Numbered from the stretch's first letter, positions 1 to 5,732 are shown. The stretch is 14,640 bases of DNA from JAJZQD01 sp021847735 (GCA_027324025.1 DAHVYW010000044.1:1-14640), one strand, 5' to 3'. The notes: a model not told the origin generated them from the sequence alone. Translations and numbers: made by a program.

Positions 1-241
1 TTAATCCGGCAAAAGGATAAATGTCTTGAAAAATATAATGATGTATACGCTGTAGATGTTGTAAATCGAACTTGCCCGTAACAGGTTCTACCGCTAGTTC
101 TAATAACCTCTGGGCGGAGTAGAGCGCTTCGGCCTCCTTTAAAAGGTTGTCATCTCTAATATCAAGTTTGTTTATGAGAACTTCGGTTCCTGGATACCAA
201 TATTTTGAATTTGATGAACCATACTTTATTGAGATATCCAT
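1..241 (-). CDS. Fic family protein (toxin), N-terminal 80 residues only
   Basis: The minus strand is open from an ATG at 241 to the window edge, giving the first 80 residues of a Fic/DOC protein. Fic enzymes transfer AMP or another nucleotide part onto target hydroxyl side chains; the toxic ones modify targets such as gyrase. Seen here are the early Fic landmarks: YPGTEVLINKL near residue 16, a conserved E..R..EL helix near residue 38, then FDLQHLQRIHHYIFQDIYPF near residue 58 and AG, typical of the stretch before the active site. The catalytic HPFxxGNGR loop would lie outside the window, so activity cannot be judged. The ATG is 8 bp after the stop of the upstream antitoxin gene and has only a weak ribosome site, suggesting translational coupling. 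Family assignment is firm; substrate is unknown. Confidence 0.85.
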   Translation of the reverse strand, partial: MDISIKYGSSNSKYWYPGTEVLINKLDIRDDNLLKEAEALYSAQRLLELAVEPVTGKFDLQHLQRIHHYIFQDIYPFAGL

Positions 242-249
242 AAGGGTTA

Positions 250-435
250 TTACCTGACTTTTCCCTTAATATATTTTGTTATATCGTCGATTGCTTGCTG
301 ACTGGTAACTTTCCCTTTTAGATATCCACTACCATTTGCTATAGCGCGTCTATTCATCTTCAATCCTTCAACAGCTAAAGTAGCCCTTACGTTGGATAGA
401 CATTTCTTTATTTCATTATCACTCATTGACCTCAT
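250..435 (-). CDS. VbhA-like antitoxin of a FicTA module
   Basis: A 61-residue protein directly upstream of the Fic gene. Class I Fic toxins are held inactive by a small partner whose helix carries the motif [S/T]xxxE[G/N]; its glutamate blocks ATP in the Fic active site. This protein has TLAVEG at residues 19-24, so Thr19, Glu23 and Gly24 fit exactly. The C-terminal part (GKVTSQQAIDDITKYIKGKV) matches the usual tail of antitoxin VbhA-domain proteins. An AAAGGAATG ribosome site stands at normal distance before the ATG at 435. Antitoxin first, toxin second is the usual gene order for these pairs. Length (about 60 residues) is typical. Function is inferred from the motif, size and neighbour. 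Confidence 0.8.
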   Translation of the reverse strand: MRSMSDNEIKKCLSNVRATLAVEGLKMNRRAIANGSGYLKGKVTSQQAIDDITKYIKGKVR

Positions 436-476
436 ATTTTCATTCCTTTCTACGAAGCACAGAATTATCTAATACT

Positions 477-505
477 ATTATATTGCTTATTCTTATAGTA
501 GTCAA
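477..505 (-). promoter_or_regulatory. Sigma-A promoter of the vbhA-fic operon
   Basis: Read on the minus strand: TTGACT (505-500), a 17-base spacer, then TATAAT (482-477). This is one base from full consensus with ideal spacing. Transcription would start near 470, giving a leader of about 35 bases before the antitoxin ATG. No clear operator palindrome was found beside it. Confidence 0.75.
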
Positions 506-560
506 AAAGGAAAACCTGATTTAAGAAGGAATTAAAAAAAGAAGTTCGGGTAGCCTAGTT

Positions 561-722
561 GAACATCGTCTAACAACAGGCTAAACGGCTCCGCTGGCGC
601 TTCGCCCAACTTTTCCCGTCCTCCGGCTGTCACGGTTTTTGCAATTACCTGGCAAAAATCGCGCCAGCCGTCCGGGCGGGAAAAGTTCGTTTAGCCAATA
701 TGCGTTAGTTGAAATGGCACAC
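561..722 (+). repeat. Palindromic attC-like repeat, copy 1 (core 568-710)
   Basis: A 143-base core runs from GTCTAAC (568-574) to GTTAGTT (704-710). Nested arms pair: CTAAC with GTTAG, GGCTAAACG with CGTTTAGCC (691-ish side), AACTTTTCCCG with CGGGAAAAGTT, and a top stem TTTTTGC with GCAAAAA. The left arm carries an extra GC-rich hairpin of about 20 bases (GGCTCCGCTGGCGCTTCGCC) without a partner on the right. GTCTAAC fits the integron inverse core RYYYAAC; GTTAGTT fits GTTRRRY except at one base. Unpaired spacers between outer and inner boxes also resemble attC layout. Same orientation and same core length as copy 2. The repeat is directly seen; its identity as a recombination site is inference. 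Confidence 0.8.
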
Positions 723-753
723 AATACTTAGTGTTTAAAAAAATGAGGAAAGA

Positions 754-1029
754 TTATCCCAATTCCAAGACTCCACCTTCTATTAGGTGGAGTTTCCACT
801 TTTCTGCTTCAGTGGGGGTAGAGTCCCCCACTGAAGTTTCGATGTTCAGCTTTAGCTGAACGAGTTCACTATTAATAAGCCCCAAAATACCGCAAACATT
901 ACATCTGCGTGGGCGGTTTTTTTTATCGCTTTGCCTTTGCATGTTATTTTTACGGTATTTTTTGCTACAATCTGGCGTAGTTCTGCCCTTTATTATTACA
1001 CTACAAAAATGGCATAATGCAGGAAATTT
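754..1029 (-). pseudogene. 5'-truncated cysteine-rich (zinc-ribbon-like) fragment with terminal hairpins
   Basis: The minus strand is open for 91 codons after a TGA at 1030-1032, but no usable start codon precedes residue 30 (ATG at 942), so the gene appears truncated. The N-terminal part has CHFC, a third Cys in GRTTPDC, a basic stretch, and CNVCG, a zinc-ribbon-like layout continuous across the internal ATG. The last third of the frame is built from hairpins: TTCAGCT/AGCTGAA (845-860), CTTCAGTGGGGG/CCCCCACTGAAG (808-836) and CTCCACCT/AGGTGGAG (770-791). Coding read through strong hairpins is common at the right ends of IS200/IS605-type tnpB elements, so a remnant of such an element is one explanation. 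I do not recognise the protein with confidence. Confidence 0.4.
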
Positions 1030-1080
1030 TCAGGGTAGTGTTGAAAAATGAGTAAATTTCTATGTTGTGGGAGTATCGAT

Positions 1081-1950
1081 ATGAACAATTTCGAAGATTT
1101 ACTCAGCATCGGTGAGGTATCCGAGATATGCCGAATTTCTATCAAAACATTGCGCTATTATGATAAAACAGGGATAGTTAAACCGGCTTATGTTGATTCA
1201 ACCAATAAATACAGGTATTATTCCAAAGCCCAGTTGCCATTCATCGGCTATGTGAGAAACTTGAGGTTATTGGGGTTTTCTTTAGCTGAGATTCTTAGTT
1301 GTTTTGAATTCGAAAAAGAAGAAAAAGTTTTCAAGTGGAAGAAGATTGTCCCTCAAATCGACGAAAAACTTGCTAAGATAGCGAAACAAATAGAAAAACT
1401 ACAGAAGGTTCAACAGCAGTTTATGGCCTTGAAGGAAATGCACGAGGAATCAGGGCTTCCAGACAGTATTCAATTTGGAGAAATCAAAGTGAAAAAGATT
1501 CCGCCCAGAATCGTGGCATTTACAAGGGTCTGGGAGAAATGTACAAGTGAAATAATGATCGGCATGGTTTTTGAAATACACCACCTTATTCGTGAAAACA
1601 ACCTGTACTTCAAAGGGCCGATAATGTCGGTGTTACATGATGACCGGCGGACTTTTACTGGCGAGGACACGGATTTTGAGGTTTGCTGGGAAGTTCTGGC
1701 GGAAAATCCTTTTCAATACCCGTTCATCAGGGAAATTCCGGGCGGGTTATATGCTTCTGTGCTTCATGAGGGGGATAATATTACCCTTCCAACCAAAACT
1801 TATCCTGCTATATACAACTGGATAAAAGAGCATGATTACCGGGACGTAGGGCCGGTACTTCATACATATCTTGTAAGTGTCTACAATACCCAAGCGCCCG
1901 ACCAGTTTGTGACCGAGGTTCAGGTACCGATAATAAAAAACGGCGGGTAA
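1081..1950 (+). CDS. MerR family transcriptional regulator with GyrI-like effector domain (BmrR type)
   Basis: A 289-residue regulator. The N-terminus (about residues 8-76) is a MerR winged helix: LSIGEVSEICRISIKTLRYY followed by the TGIVKP turn and the KYRYYS motif that contacts DNA. A coiled-coil dimer helix (about residues 80-125, rich in K, E and Q) follows, then a GyrI/AraC-E-type ligand pocket (about 135-287). This three-part build is that of BmrR-like activators, which bind hydrophobic or drug-like ligands and distort a promoter with a long spacer. I chose the ATG at 1081 because GGGAG lies 7 bases before it; an in-frame ATG at 1048 would add 11 residues but has a poorer ribosome site. 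It is followed by a methyltransferase in the same direction, which it may control. Ligand unknown. Confidence 0.85.
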   Translation: MNNFEDLLSIGEVSEICRISIKTLRYYDKTGIVKPAYVDSTNKYRYYSKAQLPFIGYVRNLRLLGFSLAEILSCFEFEKEEKVFKWKKIVPQIDEKLAKIAKQIEKLQKVQQQFMALKEMHEESGLPDSIQFGEIKVKKIPPRIVAFTRVWEKCTSEIMIGMVFEIHHLIRENNLYFKGPIMSVLHDDRRTFTGEDTDFEVCWEVLAENPFQYPFIREIPGGLYASVLHEGDNITLPTKTYPAIYNWIKEHDYRDVGPVLHTYLVSVYNTQAPDQFVTEVQVPIIKNGG

Positions 1951-1957
1951 AATATTG

Positions 1958-1987
1958 ACTCTCCCTTGGGGGAGAGTTTATTATTTG
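1958..1987 (+). terminator. Hairpin with T-rich tail between the merR-type gene and the methyltransferase gene
   Basis: ACTCTCCC (1958-1965), loop TTGG, GGGAGAGT (1970-1977), then TTTATTATTT. It has the form of an intrinsic terminator or attenuator eight bases after the regulator stop. It would reduce read-through into the methyltransferase gene, whose start is only 31 bases further on. Confidence 0.65.
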
Positions 1988-2018
1988 ATTAACAAATAAT
2001 GAAGTTGGGAGGACAATT

Positions 2019-2933
2019 ATGGAAAATGATAAAGTCAGCTTTTCCTCGCTGATAACCACCTACTGCCGCGGTTATCATTCCGCAAACGATGACCCCAAAA
2101 TTTTTGATGATTTTCTTGCCTACCGTTTTCTGACCGAGGAGGAGCGCGTAACTTTCGACCGTCAAACTGTAGCTGCTTTTCAGCTATGGTACCCTGAACG
2201 CGCTACATCGTTAACAGACCCGGCAGACGCTTTAAGGTGGATGGTAAAAGATTTCATGCCTTCATCCCTTTTTGTCAGCCGCGCACGGTACACAGAGGAC
2301 AGCCTTGAGACGGCTGTCAAGGAGGGAGTGCGACAGTATGTGATCCTTGGGGCAGGAATGGATACCTTTGCGTTCCGGCGCCCGGAATTGGTGGAGAAGC
2401 TTAAGGTGTTTGAAGTCGACCATCCTGCCACGCAAGCCTTTAAGCGCCGCCGCATTGATGAGTTGGGTTGGGAGTACCCGGTGCAATTGCATTTCGTCCC
2501 GGCCAATTTTATGCATGAGTGCCTGGCTGAAGTTCTTAAATCACCTTACGACCCTAACACACTGGCCTTTTTCAGCTGGCTAGGCGTCGTCCATTATTTG
2601 CCCCGCGACGCGGTATTCACCACGCTGCGTACTATCGCCGGCATCTGCCCGGCCGGTAGTATGCTCGTTTTCGATTACTATGATACCGATGCCTTCATAC
2701 CCGGTAGGGCGGCTCAACGTGTCACAAAAGGAATGGAGATATCCCGAAAAACTGGCGAGCCGATGGTAACGGGTTTTGATCCGTCTACGCTCGCTGTTGA
2801 TCTCCATAGTGTGGGACTGCACCTCAAAGAGGATTTGGGTCCACCCGATATCCAGGAACGCTACTTCAAGGGACGCACGGACGGCTATTATCCTTACGAG
2901 CATGCGCACTTTGCATGTGCAGTGGTTGAATAG
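2019..2933 (+). CDS. Class I SAM-dependent methyltransferase, TIGR00027 / leucine carboxyl methyltransferase-like
   Basis: A 304-residue protein. The SAM-binding motif I is seen as YVILGAGMDTFAFR from residue 107, followed at about residue 130 by FEVDHPATQAFKRRR, the acidic strand-2 motif and basic helix that mark the LCM-like (Ppm1/TIGR00027) branch. FFSWLGVVHYLPRDAVFTTL near residue 185 matches the family's post-core 'GV..YL....V..TL' segment. Members methylate small molecules or carboxyl groups, often in natural-product or unknown pathways; no substrate can be named. The start has an excellent ribosome site (GGGAGGACA). It follows a BmrR-type regulator in the same direction across a hairpin, so an inducible methyltransferase is plausible. 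Length is normal and the frame intact. Confidence 0.85.
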   Translation: MENDKVSFSSLITTYCRGYHSANDDPKIFDDFLAYRFLTEEERVTFDRQTVAAFQLWYPERATSLTDPADALRWMVKDFMPSSLFVSRARYTEDSLETAVKEGVRQYVILGAGMDTFAFRRPELVEKLKVFEVDHPATQAFKRRRIDELGWEYPVQLHFVPANFMHECLAEVLKSPYDPNTLAFFSWLGVVHYLPRDAVFTTLRTIAGICPAGSMLVFDYYDTDAFIPGRAAQRVTKGMEISRKTGEPMVTGFDPSTLAVDLHSVGLHLKEDLGPPDIQERYFKGRTDGYYPYEHAHFACAVVE

Positions 2934-2997
2934 TGCTTTAAAACGATAACTGGCCGCAGTTAACTGAAATATTCTCACCGCTGGAATGTGGTTGGGT

Positions 2998-3040
2998 GGA
3001 TCGGAAATTTGCCAACGCAAATTTTCCGATCCTTCTTTTT
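2998..3040 (+). terminator. Intrinsic terminator after the methyltransferase
   Basis: GGATCGGAAATTTG pairs with CAAATTTTCCGATCC, one base bulged, loop CCAACG, followed by TTCTTTTT. Lies 64 bases after the stop codon. Confidence 0.85.
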
Positions 3041-3155
3041 ATATAATAGAAAACACCAAAAGCTTTAGTGAATCCCGGTGTGTCGAATTTTGTAGTATTT
3101 TTTTTCAAGGTAAAAGATGTAAAATGTCGAATAAGTTACTAATGATATTTGGGTA

Positions 3156-3322
3156 GTGTGCCACATCGTCTAACAACACCCAAAACGGCTCCGCTGCGCT
3201 CCGACCCAACTTGCCCCGTCCTCGGCTGTCATGCTTTTTGCGGTATGGGGCAGCAAAAAGCCCGCCAGCCTGCGGGCGAGACAAGTTCGTTTAGGCAATA
3301 TGTGTTAGTTGAAATGCGGCTT
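3156..3322 (+). repeat. Palindromic attC-like repeat, copy 2 (core 3168-3310)
   Basis: Same orientation and exactly the same core length (143 bases) as copy 1: GTCTAAC (3168-3174) to GTTAGTT (3304-3310). Many inner bases differ but stems persist: AACTTG/CAAGTT replaces AACTTT/AAAGTT, and GCTTTTTGC/GCAAAAAGC replaces GTTTTTGC/GCAAAAATC. Such compensating changes argue that the folded form is selected. This copy and a nitroreductase terminator occupy the 353-base gap between genes at 3041-3393; no gene is supported there. Confidence 0.8.
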
Positions 3323-3330
3323 ATTAGAAT

Positions 3331-3370
3331 AAAATAAAAAACGCCGGACTTAAAATACAGAGTACCGACG
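3331..3370 (-). terminator. Intrinsic terminator of the nitroreductase gene
   Basis: On the minus strand CGTCGG (3370-3365) pairs with CCGGCG (3347-3342) with one G-T pair, extended by ACT/AGT, and is followed by TTTTTTATTTTA. It lies 24 bases past the nitroreductase stop codon. Confidence 0.65.
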
Positions 3371-3393
3371 TGTTTTACTCAAATTGTGTTTTG

Positions 3394-4002
3394 TTATAAC
3401 TCTTTTAAAATTATTTCATCTAGTGTCATCCTTGGCCGGGGTGCAGGATTATGATCGGGGTAACCAACTGGTATCAAAGCTACCACGCTATATCTGTCTT
3501 CTAAATCAAGAGCTTTCTTAACCTTGTCCTGATCAAACATCATAACCCAGCATGTACCTAGTCCTAAATCCACTGCCCTAAGAGTTATATGGTCAATGGC
3601 AATGGCCGCATTTAACCATAAATAAGCTTTGGTTGTGGCTTCATCCATACTTGGCCTTTTTGAAAAACTACTAGAATTTGGTTCTTCCAACGGAGTACCT
3701 GAAAGTGCCCCTGCTTCTCTTAATTCTTTAAGACGCTGACCTACAGTGGCAAGTGCTAGGGAATCCACACAGCAAGCTATTACAACAGGAGCTTGCGAAA
3801 CAAACGGCAATGGGGTTCCTTCACCCAATTTTGTCTTGGCTTCATTACTCTTAACCACAACAAAGCGCCAAGGCTGAAGGTTAGTTCCTGAAGGGGCTAA
3901 TCTGGCTGCGTCTAACAGTTCCTTTATAAAGGCATCAGACACAGTATCCGGTTTAAATTGTCTAATTGCTCTTCTAGCTTTAATGGCCTCAATCAATTGC
4001 AT
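3394..4002 (-). CDS. Nitroreductase family protein (FMN-dependent NAD(P)H oxidoreductase)
   Basis: A 202-residue flavoprotein. Nitroreductase-fold enzymes bind FMN as dimers and reduce nitro groups, quinones, flavins or other electrophiles using NAD(P)H. The N-terminal FMN-phosphate motif is clear: IKARRAIRQFKPD at residues 7-19, then ARLAPSGTNLQPWRFVVV near residue 33, the usual SGxNxQPW signature. The C-terminal GLGTCWV and VVALIPVGYPD (about residues 149 and 172) are also standard. A GGAGTGAT ribosome site precedes the ATG at 4002. It stands alone on the minus strand between repeat copies 2 and 3, and has its own terminator. True substrate unknown; it could be detoxification cargo. Length and frame are normal. 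Confidence 0.88.
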   Translation of the reverse strand: MQLIEAIKARRAIRQFKPDTVSDAFIKELLDAARLAPSGTNLQPWRFVVVKSNEAKTKLGEGTPLPFVSQAPVVIACCVDSLALATVGQRLKELREAGALSGTPLEEPNSSSFSKRPSMDEATTKAYLWLNAAIAIDHITLRAVDLGLGTCWVMMFDQDKVKKALDLEDRYSVVALIPVGYPDHNPAPRPRMTLDEIILKEL

Positions 4003-4128
4003 AATTATATCACTCCAATATCTTTGATTTTCTTTAGTTATTTCTGTTTGTTCATTAGTTTTTCGCTATACGAATTAATATTACCTTGTATATGAAAGAT
4101 ATTAAAACATTTTTGTAAGGTTTACCTT

Positions 4129-4220
4129 GCCGCACATCAGCTAACAACAGGCTAAACGGCTCCGCTGGCGCTGCGCCCAACTTTTCCCGTCCTCCGGCTG
4201 TCACGGTTTTTGTATTTACC
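4129..4220 (+). repeat. Palindromic attC-like repeat, copy 3, left half only
   Basis: The stretch from GCCGCACATCAGCTAAC (4129-4145) to about 4220 is nearly identical to the left half of copy 1, including GGCTAAACG, the extra GC-rich hairpin, AACTTTTCCCG and the start of the top stem (ACGGTTTTTG). The matching right half is missing; unrelated sequence follows at about 4221, beginning with a small AGAAC/GTTCT hairpin. The site was broken by deletion or replacement at its apex. Confidence 0.75.
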
Positions 4221-4258
4221 TAGAACACGGTTCTTTTGTTTATATTTAACATACTGAA

Positions 4259-4428
4259 CGAAGTTTAAGTGGTCTGACTGTCAAAAGATAGGGGTTCCGG
4301 TATATTTGGCGGTGTAACCCAAGGCTTCGCTAATAATTTCGGTTAGTTGCGTAGACGAACAACACCTAAAAACCGTTAAATATACCGGAACCCCAAGCCC
4401 AGCACAAACAGTCGGACCCACATAAACG
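4259..4428. repeat. Long interrupted palindrome of about 170 bp
   Basis: Three nested arm pairs: an outer arm around GGTCTGACTGT (4271-4281) with ACAGTCGGACC (4408-4418), continued outward by GTTTAAGTGG/CCACATAAAC; a perfect 17-base pair, GGGGTTCCGGTATATTT (4291-4307) with AAATATACCGGAACCCC (4378-4394); and an inner GGTGT/ACACC. No coding frame is supported. Identity unknown: a mobile-element end, a folded recombination site or a structured RNA are all possible. Confidence 0.6.
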
Positions 4429-4430
4429 AA

Positions 4431-4501
4431 GAAAGCCCCTTGACGGGCTTTCCTCGTATCCTAAAGCTAAGGAGTTAGGAGGCCGGCACCGTTGCCGGCT
4501 A
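4431..4501 (+). other. Cluster of three hairpins upstream of the yerC-like gene
   Basis: In sequence order: GAAAGCCC/GGGCTTTC around a 6-base loop (4431-4452), TCCTAA/TTAGGA around AGCTAAGGAG (4458-4479), and GCCGGCA/TGCCGGC around CCGT (4482-4499). Closely packed stems suggest a structured RNA leader or a DNA repeat. The first stem lacks a T-run, so it is not a standard terminator. The rest of the 4003-4674 gap, other than this, repeat copy 3 and the palindrome, shows nothing I can name; TGTTTAAACA near 4578 is a short palindrome in the presumed promoter region. Confidence 0.4.
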
Positions 4502-4674
4502 CCTGATATTATTTTGGGCAAATTTTCAGTGATTATTCCTGGTTATATTTACCAATATTGCGGTTGATACGGCAGATGTTTAAACACAGTTCCCAGGTGG
4601 TAGAATTAAAAAGAAGGATTTTATTTGCAAAGTAGAGAATATATACCGCAGTTTTTAGGGAAAGAGGGATTAAA

Positions 4675-4962
4675 GTGACTAGCAAATTAAAGGACCCTCT
4701 AATTGATAACTTGTTTGAGGCTGTTTTAAGTTTACAAGATACTGAAGAGTGCTACCGGTTCTTTGAAGATATCTGTACTGTGGCAGAATTGAAGTCTCTG
4801 GCTCAAAGGCTGGAGGTGGCCAAGATGCTGCAACTCAACCGCACTTATGGAGATATAGCTGACAAGACCGGTGCCAGCACAGCCACCATCAGTAGGGTTA
4901 AACGGGCTTTGAACTACGGCGCGGACGGGTATAAGCTGGTTTTTGACCGGATAAAAATTTGA
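4675..4962 (+). CDS. yerC: YerC/YecD family TrpR-related DNA-binding protein (candidate histidine regulator)
   Basis: A 95-residue protein of the TrpR fold. TrpR-family proteins are all-helical dimers that bind palindromic operators, often with an amino acid as ligand. Seen are DTEECYRFFEDICTVAELKS (residues 22-41), the conserved AQRLEVAKML helix, and the helix-turn-helix YGDIADKTGASTATISRVKRAL at about residues 58-79. The start is GTG at 4675 with AGAGGG six bases before it. Comparative-genomics work, as I recall it, proposed members of this family as regulators of histidine genes in Firmicutes (HisR); its position next to hisZ agrees with that. Likely targets are the palindromes at 5699 and 7102. 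Regulation of its own gene is not evident: no such palindrome lies upstream. Confidence 0.85.
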   Translation: MTSKLKDPLIDNLFEAVLSLQDTEECYRFFEDICTVAELKSLAQRLEVAKMLQLNRTYGDIADKTGASTATISRVKRALNYGADGYKLVFDRIKI

Positions 4963-5587
4963 TTAAGGTTAACCCACTTCGTTTTCCGGGGCCGGCTTTT
5001 GGCAATTAGTGTAATCACCACAATTGGTTCGGTTTTCTTGCTTTCTGAGGTTGTCAGGTTAGCCCAGAAAGAGACGGAAAGCTTGACCACATGGCAGGAT
5101 ACATTAACGAATTAGCCGAAAATATGAAGGCAGAGTCGAAGTTAAGCCGGTTATCTCAAGCGGAGTTAGCTGCCTTTTTAATCAAAAAAACCGCTGTTGC
5201 CGTAAACCGGGGAATTATGTTTGAAATAGAGATAGACACCGACCTTAAAGGCCTCAGCGTACCCTCCACGAAGATTGTCGCGATTATCGGTAATGCATTT
5301 TATGCCGTCTCCGGGCACTCCTCTCCCCAAGTTAGGCTGACCCTGGCGGAAGACTCTTACAGCTATAAAGTGACGGTTTCCAATAACGGACCTGAAACAC
5401 CCGAAGGTGTAAGAGACCGAATTTTCGAAAATGGTTACACAACAAAGGGCAGCAGTGGGAGCGGTTACGGATTGTATATCTCCAAAAACCTGGTGGAGAA
5501 ACGGGAGGGGCCGTTAGGTTAACCGGGACAGCCAGGCTAAACACCAGTTTTGCACTGCCCAAAAACAAAGAAAAGCTTCAACAATAA
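4963..5587 (+). pseudogene. Degenerate sensor histidine kinase (HATPase) remnant with frameshifts
   Basis: Three reading frames carry consecutive pieces of one protein. From 4963, just after the yerC stop, one frame encodes a membrane segment (LLAISVITTIGSVFLLSEVV) and stops near 5112. From 5091 a second frame encodes 143 residues of kinase: YINELAENMKAESKLSRL, AELAAFL, a GHKL ATPase core and GSGYGLYISKNLVEK, stopping at 5520-5522. A third frame continues the domain as GAVRLTGTARLNTSFALP to a stop at 5585-5587; adding one G to the G run at 5507-5510 would rejoin them. The ATP site is also damaged: the N box reads IIGNAFYAV, about four residues short of the usual GNLxxNAxxA, and the DxGxG box reads NNGPETP. 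Piece order matches CitA/DcuS-like kinases. A non-functional remnant is the best reading; the middle ORF could still be translated. Confidence 0.75.
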
Positions 5588-5606
5588 CGCCGCTTGCTCA
5601 GAAACC

Positions 5607-5633
5607 GGCCCGGAATCGTAACCGGGCTTTTTA
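5607..5633 (+). terminator. Intrinsic terminator before the his promoter
   Basis: GCCCGG (5608-5613), loop AATCGTAA, CCGGGC (5622-5627), then TTTTTAT. It separates yerC and the kinase remnant from hisZ. Confidence 0.8.
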
Positions 5634-5658
5634 TGTTGTATAAAAGGCTGTGCCGATA

Positions 5659-5690
5659 TTGACATGTTGAAAAACGTGTGTTAATATAAT
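5659..5690 (+). promoter_or_regulatory. Promoter of hisZ
   Basis: TTGACA (5659-5664) followed by TAATAT after 17 bases or TATAAT (5685-5690) after 20 bases; the two -10 candidates overlap. Transcription would start close to 5697, inside or beside the palindrome at 5699. Confidence 0.6.
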
Positions 5691-5698
5691 TTTCGATA

Positions 5699-5714
5699 CT
5701 TTAATTAGTTAAAG
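5699..5714. promoter_or_regulatory. Candidate repressor operator of hisZ
   Basis: CTTTAATTAGTTAAAG is a 16-base palindrome, CTTTAA/TTAAAG around TTAG, nine bases after the -10 box. Position fits a repressor site. A related site lies at 7102-7117. The YerC-like protein encoded upstream is the obvious candidate, which is inference. Confidence 0.5.
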
Positions 5715-5732
5715 CGCGAAAGAAGGATTAAA

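Noticed and set aside
561..722. Repeat copy 1 as a simple MITE with target-site duplication
   Set aside because: The two flanks are not direct repeats (TTGAACATC on the left, AAATGGCAC on the right). Complementarity is instead found between the ends of the unit lying between two copies.
1048..1080. Upstream ATG of the MerR-type gene as the start
   Set aside because: Its ribosome site is weak and too distant, while GGGAG is well placed before the ATG at 1081, which also gives the usual MerR N-terminus.
2580..3020. 146-codon minus-strand frame opposite the methyltransferase gene
   Set aside because: It is antisense to a well-supported gene, spans its terminator, and its translation shows no domain or ribosome site.
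3149..3337. 62-codon plus-strand frame over repeat copy 2
   Set aside because: It is made almost wholly of the palindromic repeat and has no ribosome site.
4440..4505. Class I cyclic-di-GMP riboswitch suggested by AAAGCTAAGGAGTTAGG and GTTGCCG
   Set aside because: The GNRA-capped first stem, the GCAAACC element and the receptor are missing, and the stems pair in a different order. Kept only as an unnamed hairpin cluster.
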